A stretch of 64,000 nucleotides of DNA from AWTP1-13 sp050248715 (GCA_050248715.1 JBFWRV010000021.1:21154-85153); one strand, 5' to 3'. Numbered from the stretch's first letter, positions 16,406-23,185 are shown. A program made the numbers and translations. Notes: generated by a model from the letters alone, not told the origin.

Positions 16406-17050
16406 TCAGTCGTAGGTTGGGTCGAGCGTCAGCGATGACCCAGCACGATCGGCATGCGGGTTCAGTGTTGGGTCATCCCCCGGCCTTCGCCGGGGTTGAC
16501 CCAACCTACGTTCGCTACGTTGGCCCACGCGGAGCATGCGCGTGGCGGCGGTGATGGTTGCGAGGAGCGAGCGGGAGCCGCGGGCCTTGACGTGGGCGAC
16601 GCGCGCGCCCGGCAGCAGCGGGAATGTCACGATGGAGATCTCCCAGAGGTCGACCTTGATGAGGCGGCGGATACCCGTGCGCGGATCGCGGCGACCGCTG
16701 ACGGCGCGGAAGCCGATGGACAGGCCGTCGAGCGCGCCGGCGCGCATCAGCGCGTGCACCTCGCGGGAGCGGGCGACGGCAAGCGTGAGACGGCCGCGCA
16801 CGTGGAGGCCCAGCGCATCCTCCCTGATGGACTCCCAGACGCCGATGGGCTCGGCGGGGTTGTGCTGGAAGAGCATCTTGACGCCGGCCGCCCCGCGCGC
16901 TGCGAGGCTGTCGCGGAAGGCGCCGCGGGCGATGACGTCGCGGCCCAGATCCTCCGTGTCGAACAGGCTGGCGTAGCCGGCGAACGTGCCGGCGGCGTCG
17001 ACGCGCTCGAGGGCGAGGGGCGCGAATTTGAGCTCGGGGGCTAGGAGCAT
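16406..17050 (-). CDS. HK97-family prohead protease (g4-like), C-terminus rewritten by a REP
   Basis: 214 residues; the conserved protease runs to about residue 180. It starts MLLAPELKFAPLALERVD, contains GYASLFDTEDLGRDVI, a catalytic His in MLFQHNPAEPIG and a catalytic Ser in GALDGLSIGFRAV, as in U35 proteases. The last ~35 residues (GQRSERRLGQPRRRPGDDP and SSLTLDPTYD) are translation of the family B REP at 16411-16510, so the natural stop has been lost. It lies between capsid g5 and portal g3, but an orphan cassette array now separates it from the portal by 1.9 kb. Confidence 0.92.
   Translation of the reverse strand: MLLAPELKFAPLALERVDAAGTFAGYASLFDTEDLGRDVIARGAFRDSLAARGAAGVKMLFQHNPAEPIGVWESIREDALGLHVRGRLTLAVARSREVHALMRAGALDGLSIGFRAVSGRRDPRTGIRRLIKVDLWEISIVTFPLLPGARVAHVKARGSRSLLATITAATRMLRVGQRSERRLGQPRRRPGDDPTLNPHADRAGSSLTLDPTYD
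16411..16510. repeat. REP-like palindrome pair, family B, inside the protease 3' end
   Basis: CGTAGGTTGGGTCGAGCG ... GATGACCCAGC and GTTGGGTC...GGGGTTGACCCAACCTACG. Read on the minus strand it is translated as the last part of the protease. Confidence 0.85.
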
Positions 17051-17390
17051 GGGCGGTGCGTGAGGTGGTGAGCGGGTGAGGTCGTGAGGGAGTAGGGCGT
17101 CGCGAATAGGAGCAGGACGCGGGGCAGACCATCGTCGGCTGGCGACCCCGGGGTGTCGGACCCTTCGCCGTCGCTTGTCCATTGCCCTCCGCCGGGCTGG
17201 CCGGCGCGGACGCGCGGCTGGTCGGGGCGGAACTTGCGGGATAGGTCGTCGCCGCCATCATCGAGTCGGCCGTAGCCGACGGCTGAGCGCTTCTCGTTGG
17301 CGGTGAGGAAGGTGGCCTTGTCGATGCGGGTCCAGAGAGCTTCGCGCTCGGTAGAGAGGCCTTCGATGGCGTCGAGGCCGGGGCAGCTCT
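17041..17390 (-). pseudogene. third portal C-terminal cassette, without a toxin domain
   Basis: A displaced copy of the portal C-terminal coding segment. In one frame it reads LDAIEGLSTEREALWTRIDK, then FLTANEKRSAVGYGRLDDGG, then DQPRVRAGQPGGGQWTSDGE and SDTPGSPADDGLPRV before running into low-complexity sequence and a stop at 17041. Against the intact portal a 2-base deletion breaks the start (GAGCTGCCCCGG for GAGCTGCGCCCCGA). The in-frame stop of the immunity-like gene (17395-17397) lies just upstream, so it cannot be translated as a portal fusion. It may be the original portal 3' end, displaced when new cassettes were inserted. Confidence 0.7.
17128..17390 (-). repeat. direct repeat copy 3 of the portal C-terminal segment
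   Basis: About 260 bp closely similar to 19169-19426 and 18149-18366, in the same orientation. It encodes the LDAIEGLS...GGGQWT module. Confidence 0.8.
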
Positions 17391-17394
17391 TTGT

Positions 17395-17643
17395 CTAGCC
17401 TGCATCCTTTTCCAAATTGCGCCTGAACGCGGAATAGGCAGCTAACTGCTCATCGTTCAGCGCGTAGAAGTCTCCCGAAGGATCCGGTATGGAGCGTGGA
17501 AGCAACTCTGGCGCGTAGTACTGCTTGGTTAGTTCGTTCAAGAAAGCCCTTTCTTTCAAATACCGATCCTGACCGCGAACCGCAGCCTCAAATTGCACCC
17601 CATTGTGATAGATGAATATTATGTACTCGGAATCGTCCTGCAT
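17395..17643 (-). CDS. putative immunity protein for the RNase A-like orphan toxin
   Basis: 82 residues starting MQDDSEYIIFIYHNGVQFEA, ending in a charged helix (LAAYSAFRRNLEKDAG). Small, soluble, acidic, no signal peptide. It begins 27 bp after the stop of the toxin-like cassette at 17671-18367, the usual place for an immunity gene. A GGAG lies about 12 bases before the ATG. AT content is higher than in the flanking GTA genes, which suggests acquisition by transfer. I do not recognise the family; the function comes from context. Confidence 0.6.
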   Translation of the reverse strand: MQDDSEYIIFIYHNGVQFEAAVRGQDRYLKERAFLNELTKQYYAPELLPRSIPDPSGDFYALNDEQLAAYSAFRRNLEKDAG

Positions 17644-17670
17644 GGCGTAATTCTCCGCAAATGACGTGCT

Positions 17671-18367
17671 CTACCTGATTGGGAACGCCGATTGGACCCG
17701 ATACCCTCGTGCTGTGCGACGATCCCGCAAGATGAATACGCGCACACCATATGTGTCACGCATATACGGCTGAGCGTGATAGGTCGCTAGATAGGATTCA
17801 TATCCAGTTACCGAGTCAAAACGGGCCTCAATGATCGCAAAGGCCCGCCTCCCCTGGGCAACCTCGTTCACCAGATCCTGTCCCTGTGAGACGGTAGAGT
17901 TCACAAATCGTATCGCTCTAGTCAGGGACGCGAACGACCCGACGCTGAGGCCGCGAAAGTCATCGCCTCTTTCCCTTATCTCTTCAGGCTCTCGACGGAC
18001 TCGAGCGGCCAAATATTCGGGGTTTACATTAACATGTTCGTCAATGGTATGTCCGCCCAGCCGGGCCTCTTCCCGTAGATCAATAGGATACCCAGATAGG
18101 GGATCGCCTTGTGTCAGGTGCACGAGGCCATCGCCGCCGCCCTCTCCCACCCATTGGCCGCCGCCGGGGTCACCTGCAGGAACCCGAGGCTGATCCGACC
18201 TGAACTTGCGCGATAGATCATCCCCGCCCTCTTCGAGTGGGCCGTATCCGACTGCAGCGCGCTTCTCGTTGGGAGTGAGGAAGGTGACCTTGTCGATGCG
18301 GGTCCAGAGAGCTTCGCGCTCGGAGCTGAGGCCTTCGATGGCGTCGAGGTCAGGGCGCAGCTCGCCT
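17671..18367 (-). pseudogene. orphan cassette: portal C-terminal fragment fused to RNase A-like (CdiA-CT type) toxin domain
   Basis: One open frame of about 230 codons without a good start. The first ~70 codons repeat the portal end (LRPDLDAIEGLSSEREALWT ... FRSDQPRVPAGDPGGGQW). The rest is a different domain: LREEARLGGHTIDEHVNVNP, an alpha/beta middle, and YGVRVFILRDRRTARGYRVQ near the end. GGHTxxxHV followed by a late G-Y-V strand is the pattern of the bacterial CdiA-CT RNase A domain (Pfam RNAse_A_bac), with His in GGHT as likely catalytic residue. The only start-like codon is GTG at 18150, inside the linker. It looks like a silent cassette that could be recombined onto the portal gene. 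An immunity-like gene follows at once. Confidence 0.75.
18149..18366 (-). repeat. direct repeat copy 2 of the portal C-terminal segment
   Basis: About 215 bp homologous to 19169-19426, encoding LRPDLDAIEGLSSERE through PAGDPGGGQW. Same orientation, about 1.05 kb from copy 1 and 1.0 kb from copy 3. Confidence 0.85.
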
Positions 18368-18374
18368 GGGCGTG

Positions 18375-18620
18375 TTACCTCGCTGAATGTTGTTGGATCA
18401 GGTCCATCAGCATGTTCTCATCCACGTATACGTCCTCGTGACCCTTGAAGCACCGGTAGCTCATCCGATCGACGAAGCAATCGACCTCGACGCGAACACC
18501 GACAAGCGTGAAGAACACAAGGATGGCGTCTGGCCGGACCTGATCGATCTGATAATGGACATTCTCTTTATCAAGAACATCAAGGAAATCCAGAACTCTC
18601 CTCAAGCCGTCGCTACTCAT
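18375..18620 (-). CDS. putative immunity protein, paralog of the adjacent one
   Basis: 81 residues starting MSSDGLRRVLDFLDVLDKEN. The ATG at 18620 has GGAGACAGG just upstream, better than the earlier ATG at 18635. It aligns along its length with the protein at 18687-18941: shared DGLxRxLxFLDVL, a PD-hydrophobic strand, VxVEVDxFVD and FKxxE. The 66 bp before it encode a short in-frame tail (SPAKPDRGVPTNDPK, stop), possibly the vestige of a lost toxin 3' end. It ends 8 bp before the orphan RNase A-like cassette. Cytoplasmic, no signal. Confidence 0.6.
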   Translation of the reverse strand: MSSDGLRRVLDFLDVLDKENVHYQIDQVRPDAILVFFTLVGVRVEVDCFVDRMSYRCFKGHEDVYVDENMLMDLIQQHSAR

Positions 18621-18686
18621 TCCTGTCTCCATCACTTGGGGTCGTTGGTCGGAACGCCGCGATCCGGTTTGGCGGGCGACCGCCCC

Positions 18687-18941
18687 CTAATCACCCCAGT
18701 TCTCTGCAAGAAGGCGCTTGAGAACCGGCCCGTTCATTGGGCCGACTTCTCCGGTCTTGAAGTAGCTGAACCAAACCTCATCAACGAAGAAGTCGACCTC
18801 GATGCAAATCCCCTCAAGAGAAAACGTCACCATGAGCGAATCCGGTGACTGGCGCTCCAATCGAAAGTGAATCCGCTGCCCACGTAGGACATCGAGGAAC
18901 TCGAGCATCCTTTGCAACCCATCTCTCACGACCACCTCCAT
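18687..18941 (-). CDS. putative immunity protein for the portal-linked C-terminal domain
   Basis: 84 residues starting MEVVVRDGLQRMLEFLDVLR. Its ATG shares one base with the portal stop (TGATG), so it is translationally coupled to the portal-toxin fusion, as expected for a cognate immunity gene. The compact pattern of one helix followed by strands (IHFRLERQSPDSLMVTFSL, ICIEVDFFVD, VWFSYFK) resembles small immunity proteins found beside many polymorphic toxins. A longer frame to 18980 exists but would overlap the portal. Paralog of the next gene. Function inferred from context and paralogy. Confidence 0.65.
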   Translation of the reverse strand: MEVVVRDGLQRMLEFLDVLRGQRIHFRLERQSPDSLMVTFSLEGICIEVDFFVDEVWFSYFKTGEVGPMNGPVLKRLLAENWGD

Positions 18942-20584
18942 CACTTTCTGAATCGGGGTTGTTCGAGGATCTTCTTGCACTTTCGGGCAGCCGCATCTCC
19001 GCCCTTTGCCAGATCGATCAAGTCCCCAATTGTTACGTTCTCGAATTGCCCTGGTAGTTCCCGGTTGATGTCGCCCTTACAGTACCTCGCCACGAACTGC
19101 CGCACAGTGTTGTTCCACACTGCGCGAGGCAGGCCACCTGATCTACGAGCGACGGGAATAACATTGGGATCGTCAGCTGGCGACCCCGAGGCGTCGGACC
19201 CTCCGCTCTCGCTTGTCCACTGCCCGCCCCCAGACTGGCCAGCTGGGACGCGCGGCTGGTCGGGGCGGAACTTGCGGGATAGGTCGTCGCCACCATCATC
19301 GAGCGGGCCGTAGCCGACGGCTGAGCGCTTCTCGTTGGGAGTGAGGAAGGTGGCCTTGTCGATGCGGGTCCAGAGAGCCTCGCGCTCGGCAGAGAGGCCT
19401 TCGATGGCGTCGAGGTCGGGGCGCAGCTCGAGGGAGGCGCCGCCCTTCGACCCTTCGACACGCTCAGGGCTCAGGGCGGGGGACGGCTCGAAGGCTGGGG
19501 CGAGCCAGCAGGAGAGGGCCTTGGCGGTGCGGTTGACCAGCGGCAGGACGGTCTGGCGCCAGAAGGTGCGGGTCGCCTCCTGGTAGTTGGAATAGGTGTT
19601 GTCGCCGGGGATGGCGAGCAGCATCGGCGGCACGCCGAGCGCCAGCGCGATCTCGCGCGCAGCCGTGTGCTTGGCCTCGATGAAATCCATGTCCTTGGGC
19701 GAGAGCGACATCGACTTCCAGTCGAGGCCGCCTTCGAGCAGCAGCGGGCGGCCGGCGCGGGCGGCGCCCTGAAACCCCTGCTCCAGCTCGGCCTTGAGGC
19801 GGGCGACCTGGTCGGGCGTGAGGTTGCCGTCACGGGCGGTGTAGACGAGCGCGCCCGAGGGACGCGCCGAGTTGTCGAGCAGCGCCTTGTTCCAGCGCGA
19901 AGCGGTGTTGTGCGTGTCGATGGCCTGGGCGGCGGCCTCGATGGGGCTCATGCCGTAGTGGTCGTTGACGGGGTTGAAGAGCTTGAGGTGCAGGATCGGC
20001 GCGACGCCGGGGACGACCTCGCCGGCAAAGCGCACGGCGCGGCCGGCGGCCGTGTACTCGAAGGCCTCGGGCCAGCCGTCCGGGCCGGGGATGACCTTCA
20101 TGCGGTCGGGGCGCAGGGCGTGCAGCTCGCGCACCTCACCATCGACGGCGACGGCCTCCAGGTAGGCGTTGCCGGAGACGAGCAGGAAGCCGTACCAGGA
20201 CTCCAGCAGATCCGGGGCGCTGGCGGCGGGGTTGGGGCGGGCGATGAGCGAGAGCAGCGGGTGCTCGGTGATCTCCTCCTCGCCGGCGTAGAGCAGCAGC
20301 GGCACGCTGGCGGCGGCCTCCGCGATCATGCGCACCGAGCGATAGACGACGGCGTTCTGGGCGAAGCCCTCGCGAGCAAAAGCGGCATAGTCGCGCGGCG
20401 ACCACGCGGGCTGGCCCAGCGCCTCGTAGGCGATGAGCGGGCCGACACGGCTCGCCTTGACCAGCGCCGGGGTTGAGGTGGCGCCGTTCCGCCCTTCGAC
20501 AGGCTCAGGGCTCAGGGCGGGGTGCGCCAGGCGTTGCAGCGCGCGGCCAAGCCAGCCGTAGACGGAGCGTTGCGGCGAGAGCAT
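18941..20584 (-). CDS. phage/GTA portal protein with C-terminal polymorphic toxin-like extension (g3-like)
   Basis: 547 residues against about 400 for a plain GTA portal. Residues 50-365 are the HK97-type portal (FAQNAVVYRSVRMIAEAAAS, YGMSPIEAAAQAID, LGVPPMLLAIPGDNTYSNY). The normal end is near RIDKATFLTPNEKRSAVGYG (407-426). Then come the linker RPDQPRVPAGQSGGGQWTS (440-458) and a distinct ~70-residue C-terminal domain (AVWNNTVRQFVARYCKGDIN ... ILEQPRFRK). Two REP-derived peptides interrupt it in frame: LSPEPVEGRNG (24-34) and LSPERVEGSKGG (371-382). An immunity-like gene starts on its stop codon. The portal fold is certain; the toxin role of the C-terminus is inferred from linker, modular exchange with the orphan cassettes and the immunity gene. 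I do not recognise this terminal domain. Confidence 0.92.
   Translation of the reverse strand: MLSPQRSVYGWLGRALQRLAHPALSPEPVEGRNGATSTPALVKASRVGPLIAYEALGQPAWSPRDYAAFAREGFAQNAVVYRSVRMIAEAAASVPLLLYAGEEEITEHPLLSLIARPNPAASAPDLLESWYGFLLVSGNAYLEAVAVDGEVRELHALRPDRMKVIPGPDGWPEAFEYTAAGRAVRFAGEVVPGVAPILHLKLFNPVNDHYGMSPIEAAAQAIDTHNTASRWNKALLDNSARPSGALVYTARDGNLTPDQVARLKAELEQGFQGAARAGRPLLLEGGLDWKSMSLSPKDMDFIEAKHTAAREIALALGVPPMLLAIPGDNTYSNYQEATRTFWRQTVLPLVNRTAKALSCWLAPAFEPSPALSPERVEGSKGGASLELRPDLDAIEGLSAEREALWTRIDKATFLTPNEKRSAVGYGPLDDGGDDLSRKFRPDQPRVPAGQSGGGQWTSESGGSDASGSPADDPNVIPVARRSGGLPRAVWNNTVRQFVARYCKGDINRELPGQFENVTIGDLIDLAKGGDAAARKCKKILEQPRFRK
19169..19426 (-). repeat. direct repeat copy 1 (resident) of the portal C-terminal segment
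   Basis: Codons 387-472 of the portal gene; closely similar segments recur at 18149-18366 and 17128-17390. Long enough for homologous recombination between cassettes. Confidence 0.85.
19441..19478. repeat. REP-like palindrome, family E, in-frame in the portal gene
   Basis: CCCTTCGACACGCTCAGGG core, translated on the minus strand as LSPERVEGSKGG (portal residues 371-382). Confidence 0.8.
20487..20522. repeat. REP-like palindrome, family E, in-frame near the portal N-terminus
   Basis: CGCCCTTCGACAGGCTCAGGG core, translated as LSPEPVEGRNG (portal residues 24-34). Confidence 0.8.
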
Positions 20585-20603
20585 TGGTTGGAACTCTTGT
20601 GCT

Positions 20604-20752
20604 TGCTGTCATCCCGGCCGGAGCGCGAAGCGCCCAGAGCCGGGACCCAGGGCCGCAGTCACGCGCTTGCTCGCGGCCCCTGGGTTCCGGATATTCGCCT
20701 TCGGCGAGTTCCGGGATGACAGGTGAGGGGCGCGAAATCCCGGAATGACAGG
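20604..20752. repeat. REP-like repeat cluster, family D
   Basis: TCATCCCGGCCGGAGCGCGAAG ... GAGCCGGGACC, CCTGGGTTCCGGATATTCGCC and GGCGAGTTCCGGGATGACAG modules left of the GIY-YIG gene. Confidence 0.7.
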
Positions 20753-20800
20753 TTTCGGAATGCCAGTCGGGGAACGTCAGTAGCCGCGGGGCGAGTGGCA

Positions 20801-21100
20801 ATGCGCGATCATGTGTACTGGCTCTATATTCTCGCCAGCCGTCGGAACGGCACACTGTACACGGGCATCACCAGCGATCTGGTGCGTCGGACGCAGCAGC
20901 ATCGCGAGGGGCTCGTGCCCGGATTCACGGGGAAATACAGCGTGAAGCTCCTCGTCTATTACGAGCTGCATCACGACATCAACTCGGCCATCCTGCGCGA
21001 GAAGCGCATCAAGAGTTGGCGTCGCCAATGGAAGCTCGAGCTGATCGAGGCCAACAATCCGCAGTGGCGTGATCTGTGGGCCGAGTTGATCGCACCGTAG
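20801..21100 (+). CDS. GIY-YIG domain nuclease-like protein
   Basis: 99 residues, the length of stand-alone UPF0213/YhbQ-like GIY-YIG proteins. The motif appears as VYWLYILASRRNGTLYTGIT (first strand Y-I-L, second Y-T-G), followed by the conserved Arg in SDLVRRTQQHREG and the Glu-containing helix LREKRIKSWRRQWKLELIE. The ATG at 20801 begins the conserved part. Members act on DNA or are of unknown role; no substrate can be given. It is plus-strand, lies between terminase and portal, and is flanked on both sides by family D repeats, so it was probably inserted into the GTA cluster. Confidence 0.88.
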   Translation: MRDHVYWLYILASRRNGTLYTGITSDLVRRTQQHREGLVPGFTGKYSVKLLVYYELHHDINSAILREKRIKSWRRQWKLELIEANNPQWRDLWAELIAP

Positions 21101-21107
21101 ATCGCTC

Positions 21108-21345
21108 GCGGCTCTGGGTTCCGGATATTTCGCTCACGCGAAATTCCGGAATGACAGGCATGGGCGCGCAATTTCGGAATGACAACCTCTGTCATCCCGG
21201 CCGGAGCGCGAAGCGCGCAGAGCCGGGACCCAGGGCTGCAATCACGCGCTTGCTCGCGGCGCCTGGGTTCTGGATATTCGCCTTCGGCGAATTCCGGGAT
21301 GACAGGTGCGGGGCGCGAAATCCCGGAATGCCGAAAAATTCCCGA
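21108..21345. repeat. REP-like repeat cluster, family D
   Basis: Several modules (CCGGATATTTCGCTCACGCGAAATTCCGGAATGACAG, TCATCCCGGCCGGAGCGCGAAG) between the GIY-YIG gene and the terminase 3' end. Confidence 0.7.
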
Positions 21346-21375
21346 GTCACGGTGCGTGAGATTGCGAAAGGGCAA

Positions 21376-22707
21376 TCACATCCCGTGGATGGTGGGGACG
21401 CGGGGGCGGGTGAGCATCAATTCGGTCAGCGCCCACACGAGAGCGTCGAGGCGGTCGGGGCTCTTGCCGTTGGAGAGGCCGTCGGCGGCGAAGTCGCACA
21501 TCTGACGCTCAAGCTCGGGAAACTCGCCGACGTGGGCGACGCGGCCTTGCGCGTAGAGAACGGAGACGGGCTCGGCGCGCAGGTATTTGCCGCGCGCGGC
21601 GTACACTTTCTTGACGGGCAGATTGGGCTCCACCGTGCGGAACACCTGCACGACGAGGTCGCCGCCCTGGTTGGTCTCCACCACGATGCGGTCGGCCTGG
21701 TAATCGCGGTAGGCGGCGACCGCGGCGTGCGCCCACACCGCGGGCTCGCGGCCCTGGATGGTGCGGTCGGCGATGACGTAGCCGCGCGCGTCGACGCCGA
21801 GGCCGGCGACAATGATGCCGCAGCTGTCGGAGCCGGTCGTGGCGGTGACGGGCGGGTCGACGGCGACGACGATGCGCTTCAGCTCGGGCATTCCGGCGAG
21901 GCGGGCCTCGTCGAGCCACTGGCGCCGCCACAGCCCGGTCATACGGTCGGTCACGATCTCGCCCTCGAGCTCCTGGCGCCCCAGAGGCGTGTCGGCATAG
22001 CGGCGCTGAATCTCGGCCAGGAACGCCGGCGCCAGGTTGGCGGCATTGTCGGCGGTGCGCGAGCGACTGGTGACGGTCGCCTCGTCCTTCATGATCGCGG
22101 TCAGCAGCGCAATGGGACGCGGCGTGGTGGTGACCACGCATTGCGGCAAAGGCCCGAGCCGCAGCGCGAACTGCAGCATGTCCCAGGCCGTCTCCGGCCA
22201 GCGCCACTTGGCAAGCTCGTCGCACCAGGCGGCGTCGAACTGCGGCCCGCGCAGGCTGTCGGGGTCGGCGGCGGCGAACATCTGTGCGATCGAGCCGTTG
22301 GGCCACACGAGGCGGTTCTTCGAGACCTCGAGCCGCGGCCGCTCCGTAGCCGGATGAATGGCCATGAGCCCGGACAGGCCCTCGATCATCACGCTGCGAA
22401 CCTGGCCGATGGTCTCGCCGACGAGGGCGATGCGGGTCGCGCGCACCAGGCAGTGCGGGGGCCCGAACGCACGGGCGCGCACCCACTCCGCCCCGGTTCG
22501 GGTCTTGCCGGCGCCGCGACCGCCGAGCACCAGCCAGGTGTGCCAAGGTGCGCCGGACGGCGTAGCCGCGGGCGGGAGCTGGTCGTCACGGGCCCAGCCT
22601 TCCCAGGTGTGGGCGAGGCGGGAAATCTCGTGCGGCTCGAGGGTGGCCAGGGCGGCGGCGCGGGCCTCATCCGGCAGGCGGGACAAAGCGAGCAAGACGC
22701 TCTGCAA
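21376..22707 (-). CDS. phage/GTA large terminase subunit (g2-like)
   Basis: 443 residues, normal for GTA TerL. The N-terminal ATPase has Walker A LVLGGRGAGKTRTGAEW (about residues 59-75), an arginine-containing adenine-motif region before it, and Walker B with catalytic acid in FDAAWCDELAKW. The C-terminal RNase H-like nuclease has acidic residues in IVVAVDPPVTATTGSDSCGI, VVETNQGGDLV and SPDRLDALVWAL. It packages DNA into the head; in RcGTA, TerL packages host DNA without sequence specificity. It overlaps the upstream g1-like gene by 41 bp and is followed by the GIY-YIG insertion before the portal. Confidence 0.95.
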   Translation of the reverse strand: MQSVLLALSRLPDEARAAALATLEPHEISRLAHTWEGWARDDQLPPAATPSGAPWHTWLVLGGRGAGKTRTGAEWVRARAFGPPHCLVRATRIALVGETIGQVRSVMIEGLSGLMAIHPATERPRLEVSKNRLVWPNGSIAQMFAAADPDSLRGPQFDAAWCDELAKWRWPETAWDMLQFALRLGPLPQCVVTTTPRPIALLTAIMKDEATVTSRSRTADNAANLAPAFLAEIQRRYADTPLGRQELEGEIVTDRMTGLWRRQWLDEARLAGMPELKRIVVAVDPPVTATTGSDSCGIIVAGLGVDARGYVIADRTIQGREPAVWAHAAVAAYRDYQADRIVVETNQGGDLVVQVFRTVEPNLPVKKVYAARGKYLRAEPVSVLYAQGRVAHVGEFPELERQMCDFAADGLSNGKSPDRLDALVWALTELMLTRPRVPTIHGM

Positions 22708-23185
22708 TCTCGCGCCGGAAGCGCTCCGCCTCGGCGAAGAGCTCGGCGTCGGCGGGGGTTGCGGTCTGGCCTCCGGCGACTCGATCGAGGTCAGCTTGCA
22801 TCTCCTTCACCTGGTCGATGGTCTTGATGATGGTGCCGAGCGCGCGCGCGTCGCGCTCGTGGTCGGCCGAGGGCAGGTCGCTGCCCTTGCCGAGGTTGAC
22901 CATCTGCTTGAGCATGCGGCGCTCCATGAGCTTGAGCTTGGTGTCGATCGCCTTGTAGAGGCGCTGAACGAGGGCGCGGCGGGCCGCCACGGTGAGGGCT
23001 TCGAAGGACGCGGCGTCCTGCGCCTCCTTCGGCGGCTCGCCAGCGCGGCGCCAGCCATCCTCGCGGATCCGGCGCCTGACGGTGCGGTGGTGCAGGCCGA
23101 AGCGGACGGCGATCGCATCGGGGCCGAGCCCGTGCTCCTCGTAGTGCGCGCGGGCCTCGGCCCATTGCTGCTTGCTGAGCCGCAC
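22667..23185 (-). CDS. small terminase-like / g1-like DNA-binding protein
   Basis: 172 residues from a GTG start. The N-terminus is a helix-turn-helix (LSKQQWAEARAHYEEHGLGP, AIAVRFGLHHRTVRRRIRED), followed by a long alpha-helical region with charged heptads (LYKAIDTKLKLMERRMLKQM, GTIIKTIDQVKEMQADLDRV). This fits a small terminase role and the g1 position at the head of the cluster. It overlaps the terminase gene by 41 bp, so the two are co-translated. AGGTG lies about 10 bases before the GTG. It is the first gene of the GTA operon; the AT-rich region upstream is the likely promoter. Confidence 0.8.
   Translation of the reverse strand: MRLSKQQWAEARAHYEEHGLGPDAIAVRFGLHHRTVRRRIREDGWRRAGEPPKEAQDAASFEALTVAARRALVQRLYKAIDTKLKLMERRMLKQMVNLGKGSDLPSADHERDARALGTIIKTIDQVKEMQADLDRVAGGQTATPADAELFAEAERFRREIAERLARFVPPAG

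Noticed and set aside
2035..23185. Active temperate prophage
   Set aside because: No integrase, repressor, lysis or replication genes, and gene order is that of an RcGTA-type cluster, so a GTA or domesticated remnant is more likely.
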